Below are positions 54,686-63,957 of a stretch of DNA of 64,000 nucleotides, one piece after another. The stretch covers positions 3,528,531-3,592,530 of the forward strand of contig CP081161.1 in NCBI GenBank assembly GCA_025141675.1, given 5' to 3'. The position numbers were made by a program, and so were the translations under genes. The stretch's first letter is position 1. Each line of letters begins with the position of its first letter. The notes below the pieces were generated by a model. That model made no database searches, was not told where the DNA came from, and was given only the letters and a program-made list of their open reading frames with translations. The stretch is from Rhodobacteraceae bacterium S2214. GTDB lineage: Bacteria; Pseudomonadota; Alphaproteobacteria; Rhodobacterales; Rhodobacteraceae.

Positions 54686-55945
54686 TTATCTGAATAGTGA
54701 CAGGATTGACTGAGGAGCCTGGTTCGCAATTGACAACGATTGAACCGCAAGCTGTTGCTGAACCTGCAGCGCCTGCAAGCGAGCTGACGTCTCTTCCATA
54801 TTTGCATCGACGAGAGCGCCGATCCCCGACTTTAAGCTGTCAGAAAGCGATGAAACAAATTCACTTTGGATTTCAATACGGCCTTCGGTCGAACCAAACT
54901 GAGCAGCCGCATCAATAGAAGTTTGAACGAGGCTTTCGAAAGCAGCAAGTGACGCCTTGGCGCCATCCAACGTTGAAACATCGACCTTATCTAGCAATTC
55001 AAGCCCGCCGCCAGCTGTACCAGCCGACGTTACAGCACCAACGGCCGTTACTGCGGTCGTGCTGTTATTCGTCAGCGTCAGTGTCGCACCAGAACGAGAG
55101 AATTCAATATCCAGGCCGTCAGACTTAGCTTGGAAAGAGGCACGCGCTTCCAGTGCCTTGGCGATGTCCGTCAAGGTATCACCATCGCGCGCTACGTACT
55201 CAACATCCTCGCTCGTCCCCAATGAGGCCGCTGTCAGTTGGTAGCTATCACCCGCAAGTACGGCGTTACCACCGCGGGATGCCGCGGTATCGCCGGCAAT
55301 TGTGATTGTTGCCGTGCCACCGCTTACGGCTGCAGCACCGGAAACGACCATTGCGGTCGCCGCGATATCAGTTCCTGTCCCAAGTGTTAGGGCTTGCGTC
55401 CCCAAGTCCGCTTTTTGCGCAGTGATCGTTGAAGATGCAACGCTACCATCTGCTGACCGATCCAGTGAGGACAAGACATTCACTTCCGAACTGCCAACTT
55501 TGGCCAAGGACGTCGCCAAATCGGTGCCACCGTCCTTGTTGCCTAGCAAGTTTAGACCATTGAATTGGGCAGCGCCTGTGATCGAAGTAATCTGATCGCG
55601 AAGCGAAGCAAGATCCGCCTGAAGTTTATCACCGTCGAAATTTTCTTCGTTAGCGGAAATCACCTTACCTTTAATATCGTTCAGCAAGTCTGTGATTTTC
55701 TCCGCACCATTGCGGGCAACCGCAACAGTAGATTGCCCCAGCGACAGACTTTCGGATATCGCTTTGAAACCTTTGACGTCGGATTCCATTACTTTGGAAA
55801 TCGCCCAAACGGCCGAGTTGTCTTTCGCACTCGCTACGGATTTACCTGTGGAAATTGCAGATTGAGTATCAGCTAGATTGCTATTGACTGACTTCAATGT
55901 TTGAAGTGCGACCATCGCGCTATTGTTAGTCAAAATACTGGACAT
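54686..55945 (-). CDS. fliC: Flagellin
   Basis: 419 residues. ATG 55945 starts MSSILTNNSAMVALQTLKSV, the conserved D0/D1 end, with NSAVWAISKVMESDVKGF and VAVARNGAEKITDLL following. The C-terminal D1/D0 is IEIQSEFVSSLSDSLKSGIG through VQSLSIANQAPQSILSLFR. The middle (about 150-320) is rich in Ala, Thr, Ser, Val and Gly and is the variable outer domain. Only one flagellin copy is in the window. A GGGCCC and A/T-rich leader of about 110 bases precedes the ATG, with a sigma-54-like promoter at 56068-56083 upstream. Confidence 0.95.
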   Translation of the reverse strand: MSSILTNNSAMVALQTLKSVNSNLADTQSAISTGKSVASAKDNSAVWAISKVMESDVKGFKAISESLSLGQSTVAVARNGAEKITDLLNDIKGKVISANEENFDGDKLQADLASLRDQITSITGAAQFNGLNLLGNKDGGTDLATSLAKVGSSEVNVLSSLDRSADGSVASSTITAQKADLGTQALTLGTGTDIAATAMVVSGAAAVSGGTATITIAGDTAASRGGNAVLAGDSYQLTAASLGTSEDVEYVARDGDTLTDIAKALEARASFQAKSDGLDIEFSRSGATLTLTNNSTTAVTAVGAVTSAGTAGGGLELLDKVDVSTLDGAKASLAAFESLVQTSIDAAAQFGSTEGRIEIQSEFVSSLSDSLKSGIGALVDANMEETSARLQALQVQQQLAVQSLSIANQAPQSILSLFR

Positions 55946-56067
55946 ATTTTTTGGGCCCTTTGTTTGCGCCTTTTGCGCATGATTTAGGATTTCGACCCTA
56001 TCGGATCGGCTAACTACGCCGTTCTGACGATTTACAATTCGCATTTCGCGGATTGTCCGTTCTGGAT

Positions 56068-56083
56068 TGCACCCCTTATGCCA
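56068..56083 (-). promoter_or_regulatory. Sigma-54-like -24/-12 promoter element before flagellin
   Basis: TGGCATAAGGGGTGCA on the minus strand has the GG and GC dinucleotides in the exact 12-base register of sigma-54 promoters. The -12 part is GTGCA instead of TTGCA. It gives a leader of about 110 bases. A CtrA-like TTAA-N7-TTCA lies just upstream (56093-56107). Sigma-54 use in this flagellar type is not certain. Confidence 0.4.
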
Positions 56084-56142
56084 ACACTATCTTGAACAAG
56101 TGATTAACGATCAAAAATACATTCAGCCGAATTTGAATAAAA

Positions 56143-56484
56143 TCAGAATTTTTTGGAATTTCGCATTTGCGGTTCGCGTACAACCTGAAGCGATCCAGAC
56201 TTATTATAGATATTCACCTCATCCGAACTCACATAACTTTGCTTCAGATGGCTACGAGCGGACTGAACACCCTTGATCATTGCAGCAAGGATGGCTTGGT
56301 TTCGGCGCAGCTCACTCCCTACCTTTTCAGAATTCTCGCTATTTAGAACTGAAATATCCAATTGGGAGATTTGCAATTCCTTCTGCTTCGCAAAATCCGC
56401 CAGCCCGTCGAGATCAACTGTAAGCGCCGCCTGCCTCTCTTTTTCAAGAAGCCCAAGCAGTTCGTCAATCTGATTTGAGGTCAT
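56143..56484 (-). CDS. FlgN-like chaperone
   Basis: 113 residues. ATG 56484 has AGGGACGCTTTG upstream. Mostly helical: MTSNQIDELLGLLEKERQAA then SELRRNQAILAAMIKGVQSARSH. Size and position next to the FlgJ-like gene match FlgN, the chaperone for hook-filament junction proteins FlgK and FlgL, which are not encoded in the window. Overlaps the flgJ-like gene by 20 bases. Confidence 0.6.
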   Translation of the reverse strand: MTSNQIDELLGLLEKERQAALTVDLDGLADFAKQKELQISQLDISVLNSENSEKVGSELRRNQAILAAMIKGVQSARSHLKQSYVSSDEVNIYNKSGSLQVVREPQMRNSKKF

Positions 56485-56767
56485 CAAAGCGTCCCTTCAT
56501 TGCTTCAAATAGCGTCTCAGACAACCCAAAACCCCCACTTTTCGCCAGCTCAAGCGCCTGCGCATCTCGTAGAAATGAACCGAATTGCTCTTCACCTGCT
56601 CCACCGCCAAAATCACCCCGAGTATCCCCAACACCCGCGGACTTCAACATTTCGGAAATAAATGTTGCTTCAAGCTTTACGACTACGTCTCGAAGATCAT
56701 TTAATTGACGATTGTCGTTTATTGGTGGGGATCCGCTCTGGGAAATTTGAGTACCATTAATCAACAT
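56465..56767 (-). CDS. flgJ: Rod-binding protein (FlgJ N-terminal type)
   Basis: 100 residues. ATG 56767 follows AAGGAGAATCGA; the ATG at 56782 is inside that ribosome region and less likely. It has the FlgJ rod-capping domain (VVKLEATFISEMLKSAGVGD and EEQFGSFLRDAQALELAKSGG), but no muramidase domain, as in most alphaproteobacteria. Divergent from fliK. Confidence 0.78.
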   Translation of the reverse strand: MLINGTQISQSGSPPINDNRQLNDLRDVVVKLEATFISEMLKSAGVGDTRGDFGGGAGEEQFGSFLRDAQALELAKSGGFGLSETLFEAMKGRFDDLKSD

Positions 56768-56863
56768 TCGATTCTCCTTCATCTCAGGTGAATATTCGCC
56801 ATTTCGGTAAAGAATTAGTAATCAACTGCTGCAATGAAGAGGCGACCAAATGTCGGAGAACCG

Positions 56864-58255
56864 ATGACAGATATTGCAAACCTTAAACTTCAGACGGATA
56901 GCGCAACGAGAGCGACTGTAATCGTTTCAATTGACGTGGAAGACGATTCTTCAGTCGCTCCGGTCAATTTTGAACAAATTATGGCCGACAATAAGCCTAA
57001 AAATCCGATGGCATCCGATCACAGAAATATTTTGTCTCAGCGACCACCAAGCGATGTTCCGGTCTCCCCCGAAATTGTTAACACATTAAGTGAACCGACC
57101 TCGACCACACCATTTAATCTGAAAGAATTAGCGGAAATACTACCGACGCAACAGCAACACTCCATCAATCAGCCGATTTCCAAGGCAGCTCACGCTGATA
57201 CTGGCGTACCGCAGCCCAAGAATATCAAAGAACCGGCTACGTTCAGTCAGAAGCATGATGAGAAAATCAAGGGAAGCGACTATCCTGCAAATCCGACCAG
57301 CGCCGCAGAGCGACGCATCGCTGCGTCCGTACAAGAAAATCAAAAAATTAGCACCACAGAAACGCTTCAACAAAAGCCAGTCCCGAACGAAGATGGCAAA
57401 AGTGTGCGCCCCAATATCCATCCGACCCAACCCAATGCGTTACAGCGCATCGAAACCGCAAAGGCACGACCAGCGGGGCCAGAGCCTCACCAATCTCAGA
57501 CGAAGACCGATACGCAAAAAGATACGGTCGCGCCGATTCGAATGGTCACTGAAAATACCTCCGACAAGCCCCTTTCAAAATACGCCCAGGAACCGGAGAA
57601 GCGTGATCCCGATAAACAATTGGCAGAGATAAACCAACGCAGCGCGACGCTCCAGCGCATGAGCGTATCGGACACAACAGTCAAAATCGGAATTACCGGA
57701 AACCCAATTTCCAGAACCAATCAATCGCCAATCCCATTCGGCATTGATGATAAGCGGCAGTTTATGCCCGCTTCAATCGAACCAATTGGATTGGCCGAGA
57801 CTGGCTCACGGCAACATGTCCCGTCTCCACCACAAGCTCAGCTAGTCCAAAACTTGAATTCTTACGAGGCAAAAAGCATTGCACAGCAGCTCGCTGCCCA
57901 AATTACCAAACAGAACGACGGATCAACAACGATTCGCCTGAACCCAGAAGAATTGGGCCCTGTCCGGATTTCATTGCGCAATGCGGATGGCGTTATGGCA
58001 ATGACTATTCTGGCAGAACGCCCAGAAACGGCGGAAATTATGCGCCGACACATCACAGAGCTCGCCCAAGAATTTCAAGCCTTGGGGTATGAATCGATGA
58101 CCTTCGACTTCGGCGGCGACGGTCCCGGCCAAGGCAACTTTAGAGATCAAGTTAAAGCAGATGAACCGAGTAAGGTCGAACCAACCGGCTTGGCTCAACC
58201 GGAACAACGTCATACCGATAGTGCGCCCGACGCACGTCTCGATTTGCGCCTATGA
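56864..58255 (+). CDS. fliK: Flagellar hook-length control protein FliK
   Basis: About 463 residues. The C-terminal domain (about 340-440) has the FliK signature: IRLNPEELGPVRISLRNADG, then ETAEIMRRHITELAQEF. The N-terminal 330 residues are disordered, Gln/Pro/Lys-rich and of low complexity, as expected for the ruler. ATG 56864 with GGAG five bases upstream is the better start; ATG 56834 also exists. Followed by flgD. Confidence 0.85.
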   Translation: MTDIANLKLQTDSATRATVIVSIDVEDDSSVAPVNFEQIMADNKPKNPMASDHRNILSQRPPSDVPVSPEIVNTLSEPTSTTPFNLKELAEILPTQQQHSINQPISKAAHADTGVPQPKNIKEPATFSQKHDEKIKGSDYPANPTSAAERRIAASVQENQKISTTETLQQKPVPNEDGKSVRPNIHPTQPNALQRIETAKARPAGPEPHQSQTKTDTQKDTVAPIRMVTENTSDKPLSKYAQEPEKRDPDKQLAEINQRSATLQRMSVSDTTVKIGITGNPISRTNQSPIPFGIDDKRQFMPASIEPIGLAETGSRQHVPSPPQAQLVQNLNSYEAKSIAQQLAAQITKQNDGSTTIRLNPEELGPVRISLRNADGVMAMTILAERPETAEIMRRHITELAQEFQALGYESMTFDFGGDGPGQGNFRDQVKADEPSKVEPTGLAQPEQRHTDSAPDARLDLRL

Positions 58256-58262
58256 GGACAAA

Positions 58263-58934
58263 ATGGAAATATCAAACACCCAAACCAGCAAGACAGCTCA
58301 AAACGGCATCACACCACCGACCGAGTCGGCGAGTGAAATCAGTTCAGATTTTGAAACTTTTTTGAAGATGCTGACCGTGCAGATGCAAAATCAAGATCCT
58401 CTCAACCCAGTTGATTCTTCAGACTATGCCGTGCAGCTCGCCACGTTTTCGAATGTCGAACAACAGGTCCAAACCAACGATATCCTAAAGGACTTGAAGG
58501 CTCAGTTAGGCTTGACCGGTATCGCACAAATGGCTGATTGGGTTGGCAAAGAGGCGCGGGCCGCCACACCAGTTCAATTTAGCGGCGCGCCAGTGACGCT
58601 CTTTCCTTCGCCTTCAAACAGCGCAACAGAGATGGATGTCGTTGTTAAAGACGCTTCCGGCTTTGAAGTTGCGCGTTTCACCAAACCAACGTCCGACGAG
58701 CCCATTGAATGGGCGGGCGTGGACGCAAACGGTGTTCCATTCGCGTCGGGACTATACAGCTTCGACATCGAAAGCTTCGATGGCGACACCTTAGTCGAAA
58801 CAACACAAGCCGCCGTCTATGCCACCGTTCGTGAAGTACAGAAGACACCTGCGGGCGATACGCTTGTCGTTTTCGAAGGCGGGTCAACCGTGCCCGCAAG
58901 TGACGTGTCTGCCATCCGCGCAGCAAATACTTAG
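58263..58934 (+). CDS. flgD: Flagellar hook scaffolding protein FlgD
   Basis: 223 residues. The N-terminal FlgD motif FLKMLTVQMQNQDPLNPVDSSDYAVQLA is clear; the C-terminal part has Ig-like strands with VARFTKPTSDEPIEWAGVDANG. It caps the growing hook. The stop overlaps the convergent ubiB gene by four bases. flgE, flgK and flgL, which usually follow, are absent from the window. Confidence 0.93.
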   Translation: MEISNTQTSKTAQNGITPPTESASEISSDFETFLKMLTVQMQNQDPLNPVDSSDYAVQLATFSNVEQQVQTNDILKDLKAQLGLTGIAQMADWVGKEARAATPVQFSGAPVTLFPSPSNSATEMDVVVKDASGFEVARFTKPTSDEPIEWAGVDANGVPFASGLYSFDIESFDGDTLVETTQAAVYATVREVQKTPAGDTLVVFEGGSTVPASDVSAIRAANT

Positions 58935-60460
58935 ATCGTTTGCAGTATCCAACCAATGAACGCCGTCGCGCCAACCCCTGCAAGGAAGTACCCGATAGAG
59001 GCGCGACGGCGACTTGGTTCCGGTACGTGATCCGGATTGGATTGCCGGATAACCGCCGCTTCGGCCATTGCAGGCAACCGTGAACCGTACCGAGACAAGA
59101 CTACTGCGGTTTTCATCAAATCCTGCAGAACAGCTTTTGGACCGATGCTGTCTTTGATGTACGCCTCGACAATAGGACGCGCATCTTCCCAGATGTTCAT
59201 CTTCGGGTTCATGGATCGCGCGACGCCTTCCACCACAACCATTGTGCGCTGTAAGTGGATCAGTTCGGTCCGCGTCTCCATTCCGAAGCGTTCCGTCACT
59301 TCGAAAAGATACGACAAAAGCCGCGCCATCGAAATTCTGGTCGCATCCATGCCAAAGATGGGTTCGCCCACCGCACGCAGGGCACGGGCGAATTCATCAA
59401 CGTCCCGATTGGCCGGCACATATCCCGCCTCAAAATGGACTTCCGCCACACGTTTGTAATCACGACGAATAAACCCGTACAGAATTTCGGCGTAGACGCG
59501 GCGCGTGTATTCATCGATACGCCCCATGATTCCGAAATCATATGCGATGATATCGCCGTTCGCTCCAATTTTCAGGTTTCCCTGATGCATGTCGCCGTGG
59601 AAATAGCCGTCCCGCAACGCGTGGTTCAGGAACATCTGTAACACCCGAGTCGCAAGTTGTTCGCGACTATGACCAGCGGCGTCGATCCCATCATTGTCAC
59701 CCGCGTTCACGCCTTCGGCCCAATCAAGCGTCATGACGCGCCGTCCGGATAGATGCCACCGAACACGAGGGACAGAAAAACCTGCGTCTCCCGCAGTATT
59801 GTCGGCGAATTCCGACGCCGCCGAGGATTCCAAACGCAAATCAAGCTCGCCCAGCACGACGCCTTCAAAATGCGTAATCACTTCCATAGGACGCAGGCGA
59901 CGGGACGACGGCGATAATATTTCGATGGTTTTGGCCGCGAAATAGAATGCATCGATGTCTTTGCGGAATGCTTTTTCGATCCCTGGACGCAGAACCTTAA
60001 TCGCCACCGCTTCGCCGGTTTCCGCCAAATGGGCTTTGTGAACCTGCGCCAAAGATGCAGCGGCCACGGGTTCGGAAAACGTTGAAAACAGCTGATCTAC
60101 TGTTTGGCCAAGCTCACGTGCGATTTCGTCTTTCGCCTCTTTCATCGAAAATGGTGGCAGCTTGTCCTGCAAAACACGTAACTGGATTGCCATGTCGTTG
60201 CCGACGACGTCAGGACGCGTCGACAAGATCTGACCAAATTTGATGTAAGCAGGCCCCAGCGCCGTCAATGCCCGCGGGACAGGCGGGACGTTCACGTCAC
60301 CTTTATACCCAAGCCATTGAAACGGCCAAACAATCGTCCGAAACACGCCCTTCACCAAAGGCGGCGCATCAAGTGCCTCAAGCACAACCTTCATGGCGCC
60401 CGTACGCTCAAAAGTAGCGCCAGTTCGGATCAGACGAATAATGTTGTGTGGACCACGCAT
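58931..60460 (-). CDS. ubiB: Ubiquinone biosynthesis protein UbiB (ABC1/COQ8-type kinase)
   Basis: 509 residues. The KxGQ-type helix PAYIKFGQILSTRPDV and the A-rich loop with EAVAASLAQVHKAHL are diagnostic of the UbiB/ADCK fold, an atypical kinase needed for ubiquinone synthesis. A C-terminal hydrophobic TM is visible near residues 485-505. It follows ubiE by no gap (stop 60461 of ubiE next to start 60460). Confidence 0.95.
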   Translation of the reverse strand: MRGPHNIIRLIRTGATFERTGAMKVVLEALDAPPLVKGVFRTIVWPFQWLGYKGDVNVPPVPRALTALGPAYIKFGQILSTRPDVVGNDMAIQLRVLQDKLPPFSMKEAKDEIARELGQTVDQLFSTFSEPVAAASLAQVHKAHLAETGEAVAIKVLRPGIEKAFRKDIDAFYFAAKTIEILSPSSRRLRPMEVITHFEGVVLGELDLRLESSAASEFADNTAGDAGFSVPRVRWHLSGRRVMTLDWAEGVNAGDNDGIDAAGHSREQLATRVLQMFLNHALRDGYFHGDMHQGNLKIGANGDIIAYDFGIMGRIDEYTRRVYAEILYGFIRRDYKRVAEVHFEAGYVPANRDVDEFARALRAVGEPIFGMDATRISMARLLSYLFEVTERFGMETRTELIHLQRTMVVVEGVARSMNPKMNIWEDARPIVEAYIKDSIGPKAVLQDLMKTAVVLSRYGSRLPAMAEAAVIRQSNPDHVPEPSRRRASIGYFLAGVGATAFIGWILQTI

Positions 60461-61207
60461 CTAGAGCTTCCACCCGGAATGCAGCGCCGCCACACCAAGC
60501 GTCATGTTGCGATATTTCGCATTTTCAAACCCGGCAGCGCGCACCATGCCCAAGAACGTTTCTTGGGCAGGAAAGTTACGAATAGATTCGACAAGGTATT
60601 GATAACTCTCACTATCGTTCGCAATCAGCTTGCCCATTTTGGGGATCACATTGAACGAATAGGCGTCATAGGCAGCCTGCATCATCGGGTTCGGCAACTG
60701 CGAGAATTCGAGAACCATCAGGCGGCCACCGGGGCGCAAAACGCGGAAGGCTTCATTCAGCGCTTCTTGCGGGCGGGTTACGTTCCGGATGCCAAAAGAA
60801 ATTGTGTAAACATCAAACGTATTGTCTTCGAACGGCAGCGCCATCGCGTCGCCAACGACCCAATCCAGGCTGTCCGACATATTATCGGCCTCGGCGCGCT
60901 TGCGCCCTTCGACCAACATAGGTTCGGTCAGATCAAGCACCGTCGCATGGCCGGAACCTGCCCGATTTAGAAACCGGAACGAAATGTCGCCGGTACCACC
61001 GGCAACATCGAGCAGCTTTTGACCGGGACGCGGGGCCAGCCAATCCATCATCGCATCTTTCCAAATGCGGTGGATACCAACCGACATCACATCATTCATC
61101 ACATCATATTTTGACGCGACCGAAGAAAACACGCCTTGCACACGCCCTGCTTTTTCTTCTTCATGAACAGTTTCGAACCCAAAATGCGTGGTTTTGTCGT
61201 CTGTCAT
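60461..61207 (-). CDS. ubiE: Demethylmenaquinone/2-methoxy-6-polyprenyl-1,4-benzoquinol methyltransferase
   Basis: 248 residues. C-methylation step in ubiquinone synthesis using SAM. Signature [22 protein letters not shown], motif [17 protein letters not shown] and [20 protein letters not shown] are all conserved. ATG 61207. It is divergent from mutM over 85 bases and upstream of ubiB. Confidence 0.97.
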   Translation of the reverse strand: MTDDKTTHFGFETVHEEEKAGRVQGVFSSVASKYDVMNDVMSVGIHRIWKDAMMDWLAPRPGQKLLDVAGGTGDISFRFLNRAGSGHATVLDLTEPMLVEGRKRAEADNMSDSLDWVVGDAMALPFEDNTFDVYTISFGIRNVTRPQEALNEAFRVLRPGGRLMVLEFSQLPNPMMQAAYDAYSFNVIPKMGKLIANDSESYQYLVESIRNFPAQETFLGMVRAAGFENAKYRNMTLGVAALHSGWKL

Positions 61208-61292
61208 GGGCTTGCCGTCCTCTATTCTTCGCCCCAAGTATAGGACGCCACTCGCGGCATACAACGTCCGCACACCATAAGGAAAGCACGCC

Positions 61293-62144
61293 ATGCCGGA
61301 ATTACCAGAGGTCGAGACAGTCCGTCGCGGTTTGGCTCCTGTGATGGAGGGCGCCGTGATCGCGCAGGCCGATGTGAACAGGCCGGATTTGCGCTGGCCT
61401 TTCCCTGAAAAAATGGCCGAAAGACTGACGGGCCGGCGGGCGCTCGGCCTGCGCCGTCGTTCGAAGTACATCCTCGTCGATTTGGACAGTCGCGAGAGCT
61501 TGCTGATCCACCTCGGCATGTCTGGGCGCATGCTGATTTCAGGGCATACTGTCGGAGATTTTCATCACGCACACCCTGCCCCAGCCAAACATGACCACGT
61601 TGTCCTGCATTTGGACAGCGGCGTTCGGATCACATTCAATGACGCACGCCGCTTTGGTGCAATGGATTTGATGCAAACCGACGCACAAGACGATCATTGG
61701 CTGATCCGCGATCTGGGCCCTGAACCACTCAGCAATGATTTTAACGATTCGTATCTTGTCGAGCGCCTCAGCAATCGAAATACGCCGATCAAATCTGCGC
61801 TATTGGACCAAAGAATCGTCTCCGGCCTTGGTAATATTTATGTCTGCGAAGTGCTGTTTCGCGCAGGCATTCACCCCAAACGCAAAGCCGGACAAATCGC
61901 GGCAAAGCGGGTGGCGGGGCTCGTGCCCATTATTCGTGCAGTGCTGGAAGAAGCCATCGCAGCAGGCGGATCATCGTTGAAAGACTACAGGCAGGCAGAC
62001 GGGGAAATGGGCTATTTTCAGCATGGTTTTCAAGTATATGACCGCGAAAGTGAACACTGCGTAAACCCTGGTTGTACCAAACACATTGCGCGAATCGTGC
62101 AATCGGGACGCTCAAGTTTCTTTTGTCCGCAATGCCAAAGATAG
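61293..62144 (+). CDS. mutM: Formamidopyrimidine-DNA glycosylase
   Basis: 283 residues. Excises 8-oxoguanine opposite cytosine, complementing MutY at 6273-7340. N-terminal Pro2-Glu3 nucleophile region [13 protein letters not shown], the DNA-binding helix [20 protein letters not shown], and the C-terminal zinc finger with C-x4-C...C-x2-C (CVNPGC, FFCPQC). ATG 61293 with a purine-rich site. Confidence 0.96.
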   Translation: MPELPEVETVRRGLAPVMEGAVIAQADVNRPDLRWPFPEKMAERLTGRRALGLRRRSKYILVDLDSRESLLIHLGMSGRMLISGHTVGDFHHAHPAPAKHDHVVLHLDSGVRITFNDARRFGAMDLMQTDAQDDHWLIRDLGPEPLSNDFNDSYLVERLSNRNTPIKSALLDQRIVSGLGNIYVCEVLFRAGIHPKRKAGQIAAKRVAGLVPIIRAVLEEAIAAGGSSLKDYRQADGEMGYFQHGFQVYDRESEHCVNPGCTKHIARIVQSGRSSFFCPQCQR

Positions 62145-62207
62145 CTTGATCCGCTGTGAAAGTTTCGCCAACAACAGGGGTCTGAGAAACAACTTGGACT
62201 GCTTTGC

Positions 62208-62984
62208 ATGGCTTATGAGACGATCAACGTTGATGTGACAGATTACGTCGCCACCATCACGCTGGACCGCCCAGATGCGCTGAACGCGTTGAATCAGAAA
62301 CTGCTGGGCGAGGTTTGCTCAGCTCTGGAAGACGCGGACAAGAGCGACAAGGTGCGGTGCATCATCATCACCGGATCGCCCAAAGCCTTCGCAGCCGGTG
62401 CTGACATCACTGAAATGGCGGATCAGTCCTTCGTTGACATGTTCATGCAGAATTTCTTCACGCCCGAAGCCACGCGTTTCAACAATACACGCAAACCAAT
62501 CATTGCGGCTGTTGCGGGCTACGCGCTGGGTGGTGGTTGTGAACTTGCGATGATGTGCGACTTTATCATCGCCGCTGATAACGCCAAATTCGGCCAGCCC
62601 GAAATTAACCTTGGCGTCATCGCCGGTATCGGTGGGACGCAGCGCCTGACACGGTTCGTTGGCAAATCCAAAGCGATGGATATGCACCTGACAGGGCGTT
62701 TTATGGACGCTGAAGAAGCTGAACGTTCGGGCCTTGTCAGCCGCGTGGTACCTGCCAAAAAGCTGCTGGACGAAGCACGGGCAGCAGCCGTCAAGATCAC
62801 TGAAAAATCGCAGATCGCGACCATTGCCGCAAAAGACGCCGTCAACCGGTCCTACGAAACAACACTGGCCGAAGGCGTTAACTACGAACGTCGGCTTTTC
62901 CAGTCTTTGTTCGCGACAGAAGACCAATCCGAAGGGATGGCCGCGTTCCAAGAAAAGCGCGAAGCACAGTTCCGCGACAAGTAA
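62208..62984 (+). CDS. Enoyl-CoA hydratase
   Basis: 258 residues. Complete crotonase: INLD-like start, [10 protein letters not shown] and both catalytic glutamates, E112 in [11 protein letters not shown] and E132 in [19 protein letters not shown], with the standard C-terminal helices. Hydration of enoyl-CoA in beta-oxidation. The adjacent mutM and rpsT have unrelated functions, but this order is conserved in Rhodobacteraceae. Compare the shorter paralogue at 17177. Confidence 0.93.
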   Translation: MAYETINVDVTDYVATITLDRPDALNALNQKLLGEVCSALEDADKSDKVRCIIITGSPKAFAAGADITEMADQSFVDMFMQNFFTPEATRFNNTRKPIIAAVAGYALGGGCELAMMCDFIIAADNAKFGQPEINLGVIAGIGGTQRLTRFVGKSKAMDMHLTGRFMDAEEAERSGLVSRVVPAKKLLDEARAAAVKITEKSQIATIAAKDAVNRSYETTLAEGVNYERRLFQSLFATEDQSEGMAAFQEKREAQFRDK

Positions 62985-63159
62985 GACCACAAGCCGCGTT
63001 TAGGGGTTCCTTTCCGAGGAAAATATGCCTATACGCCGCCTCAGAAATGCGTGTGAGGCCCGCTTTGGCCAGAATCAGCCGGTTCTTAAACCCGGTCGGG
63101 CCGATTGCGCAGACGATATTTAATTGCCCGATCATAGGGCTTAGACAAAGGTACGCATC

Positions 63160-63423
63160 ATGGCGAATTCACCACAGGCAAAAAAACGCGCCCGTCAGAA
63201 CGAAGCACGTTTCGCAATCAACAAAATGCGCCGTTCACGCATCCGCACAGAGCTGCGCAAAGTTGAAGAAGCAATCGCATCCGGCGACAAAGCAGCAGCA
63301 CAAGCAGCACTGAAAATTGCACAGCCAGAACTGATGCGCGGCGTCACAAAAGGCGTTTTCCACAAGAACACAGTGGCACGTAAAATGTCCCGCTTGTCTT
63401 CCCGTGTGAAGGCACTCGGCTAA
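63160..63423 (+). CDS. rpsT: 30S ribosomal protein S20
   Basis: 87 residues. Starts [17 protein letters not shown], the S20 signature, followed by helices with [18 protein letters not shown] and a C-terminal [15 protein letters not shown]. Binds 16S rRNA in early 30S assembly. In this group it is directly upstream of dnaA. Confidence 0.97.
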   Translation: MANSPQAKKRARQNEARFAINKMRRSRIRTELRKVEEAIASGDKAAAQAALKIAQPELMRGVTKGVFHKNTVARKMSRLSSRVKALG

Positions 63424-63957
63424 ATCAGCCAGACATCGGCGACGATAGAATCGTTGTCGAAATGTCACCAGCAAGAGCTTATCAAAGGCGCGCCAGTATC
63501 GGCGCGCCTTTTCTATTTGAACGTGCAAATCCAGCAATTCCAAAGGCCTTCGCGGGGCTCCATAGATTCTTTTCGGGTCCACTTAGAGTCAAGACCGTTG
63601 TTCTGTTGAAATGGCCATCTGTGGATTGGTAACTTGTGCATGCGACTCGGGTCGCACGGGGGGACATGAGAGAAACCCGTCTTTGTTGCAGCGCCAAAAC
63701 TGCCAATCGTAACAAGGGCCTTTCTCATGCAGCCAAGAAACGATGCTTAGGGCAAACTAAGCACCGAGGTTAGGTTTGTGTCGATGTGAAGCCGCATGTG
63801 CGGTGGAAGTTGTCTGTCTTCAAGAATGTACTGTTCGTGAATCCTGCGCTGCCTGGCGCGTCAAAGATTTCACCGCAGAATGCAAGTTGTTTGCGACGGC
63901 TGCTCGATGGCAGCCGATCCGGAAACGTTTGCGCCTAAAGAGTAACAAACGCGAGCT
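63424..63957 (+). promoter_or_regulatory. 534-base region between rpsT and putative dnaA with five GANTC sites
   Basis: GANTC occurs at 63448, 63565, 63586, 63644 and 63839. A single weak DnaA-box-like TGTGGATTG is near 63620. No other gene was found. Chance alone would give about two GANTC sites in this length, so enrichment is moderate. CcrM (this window) would methylate these sites. Confidence 0.5.
63485..63514 (+). terminator. Terminator after rpsT
   Basis: AAGGCGCGCC, AGTATC and GGCGCGCCTT form a ten-base stem followed by TTCT. Confidence 0.88.

Noticed and set aside
63615..63630. DnaA box near rpsT (TGTGGATTG)
   Set aside because: It has two mismatches from TGTGGATAA and stands alone, so it does not show an origin.
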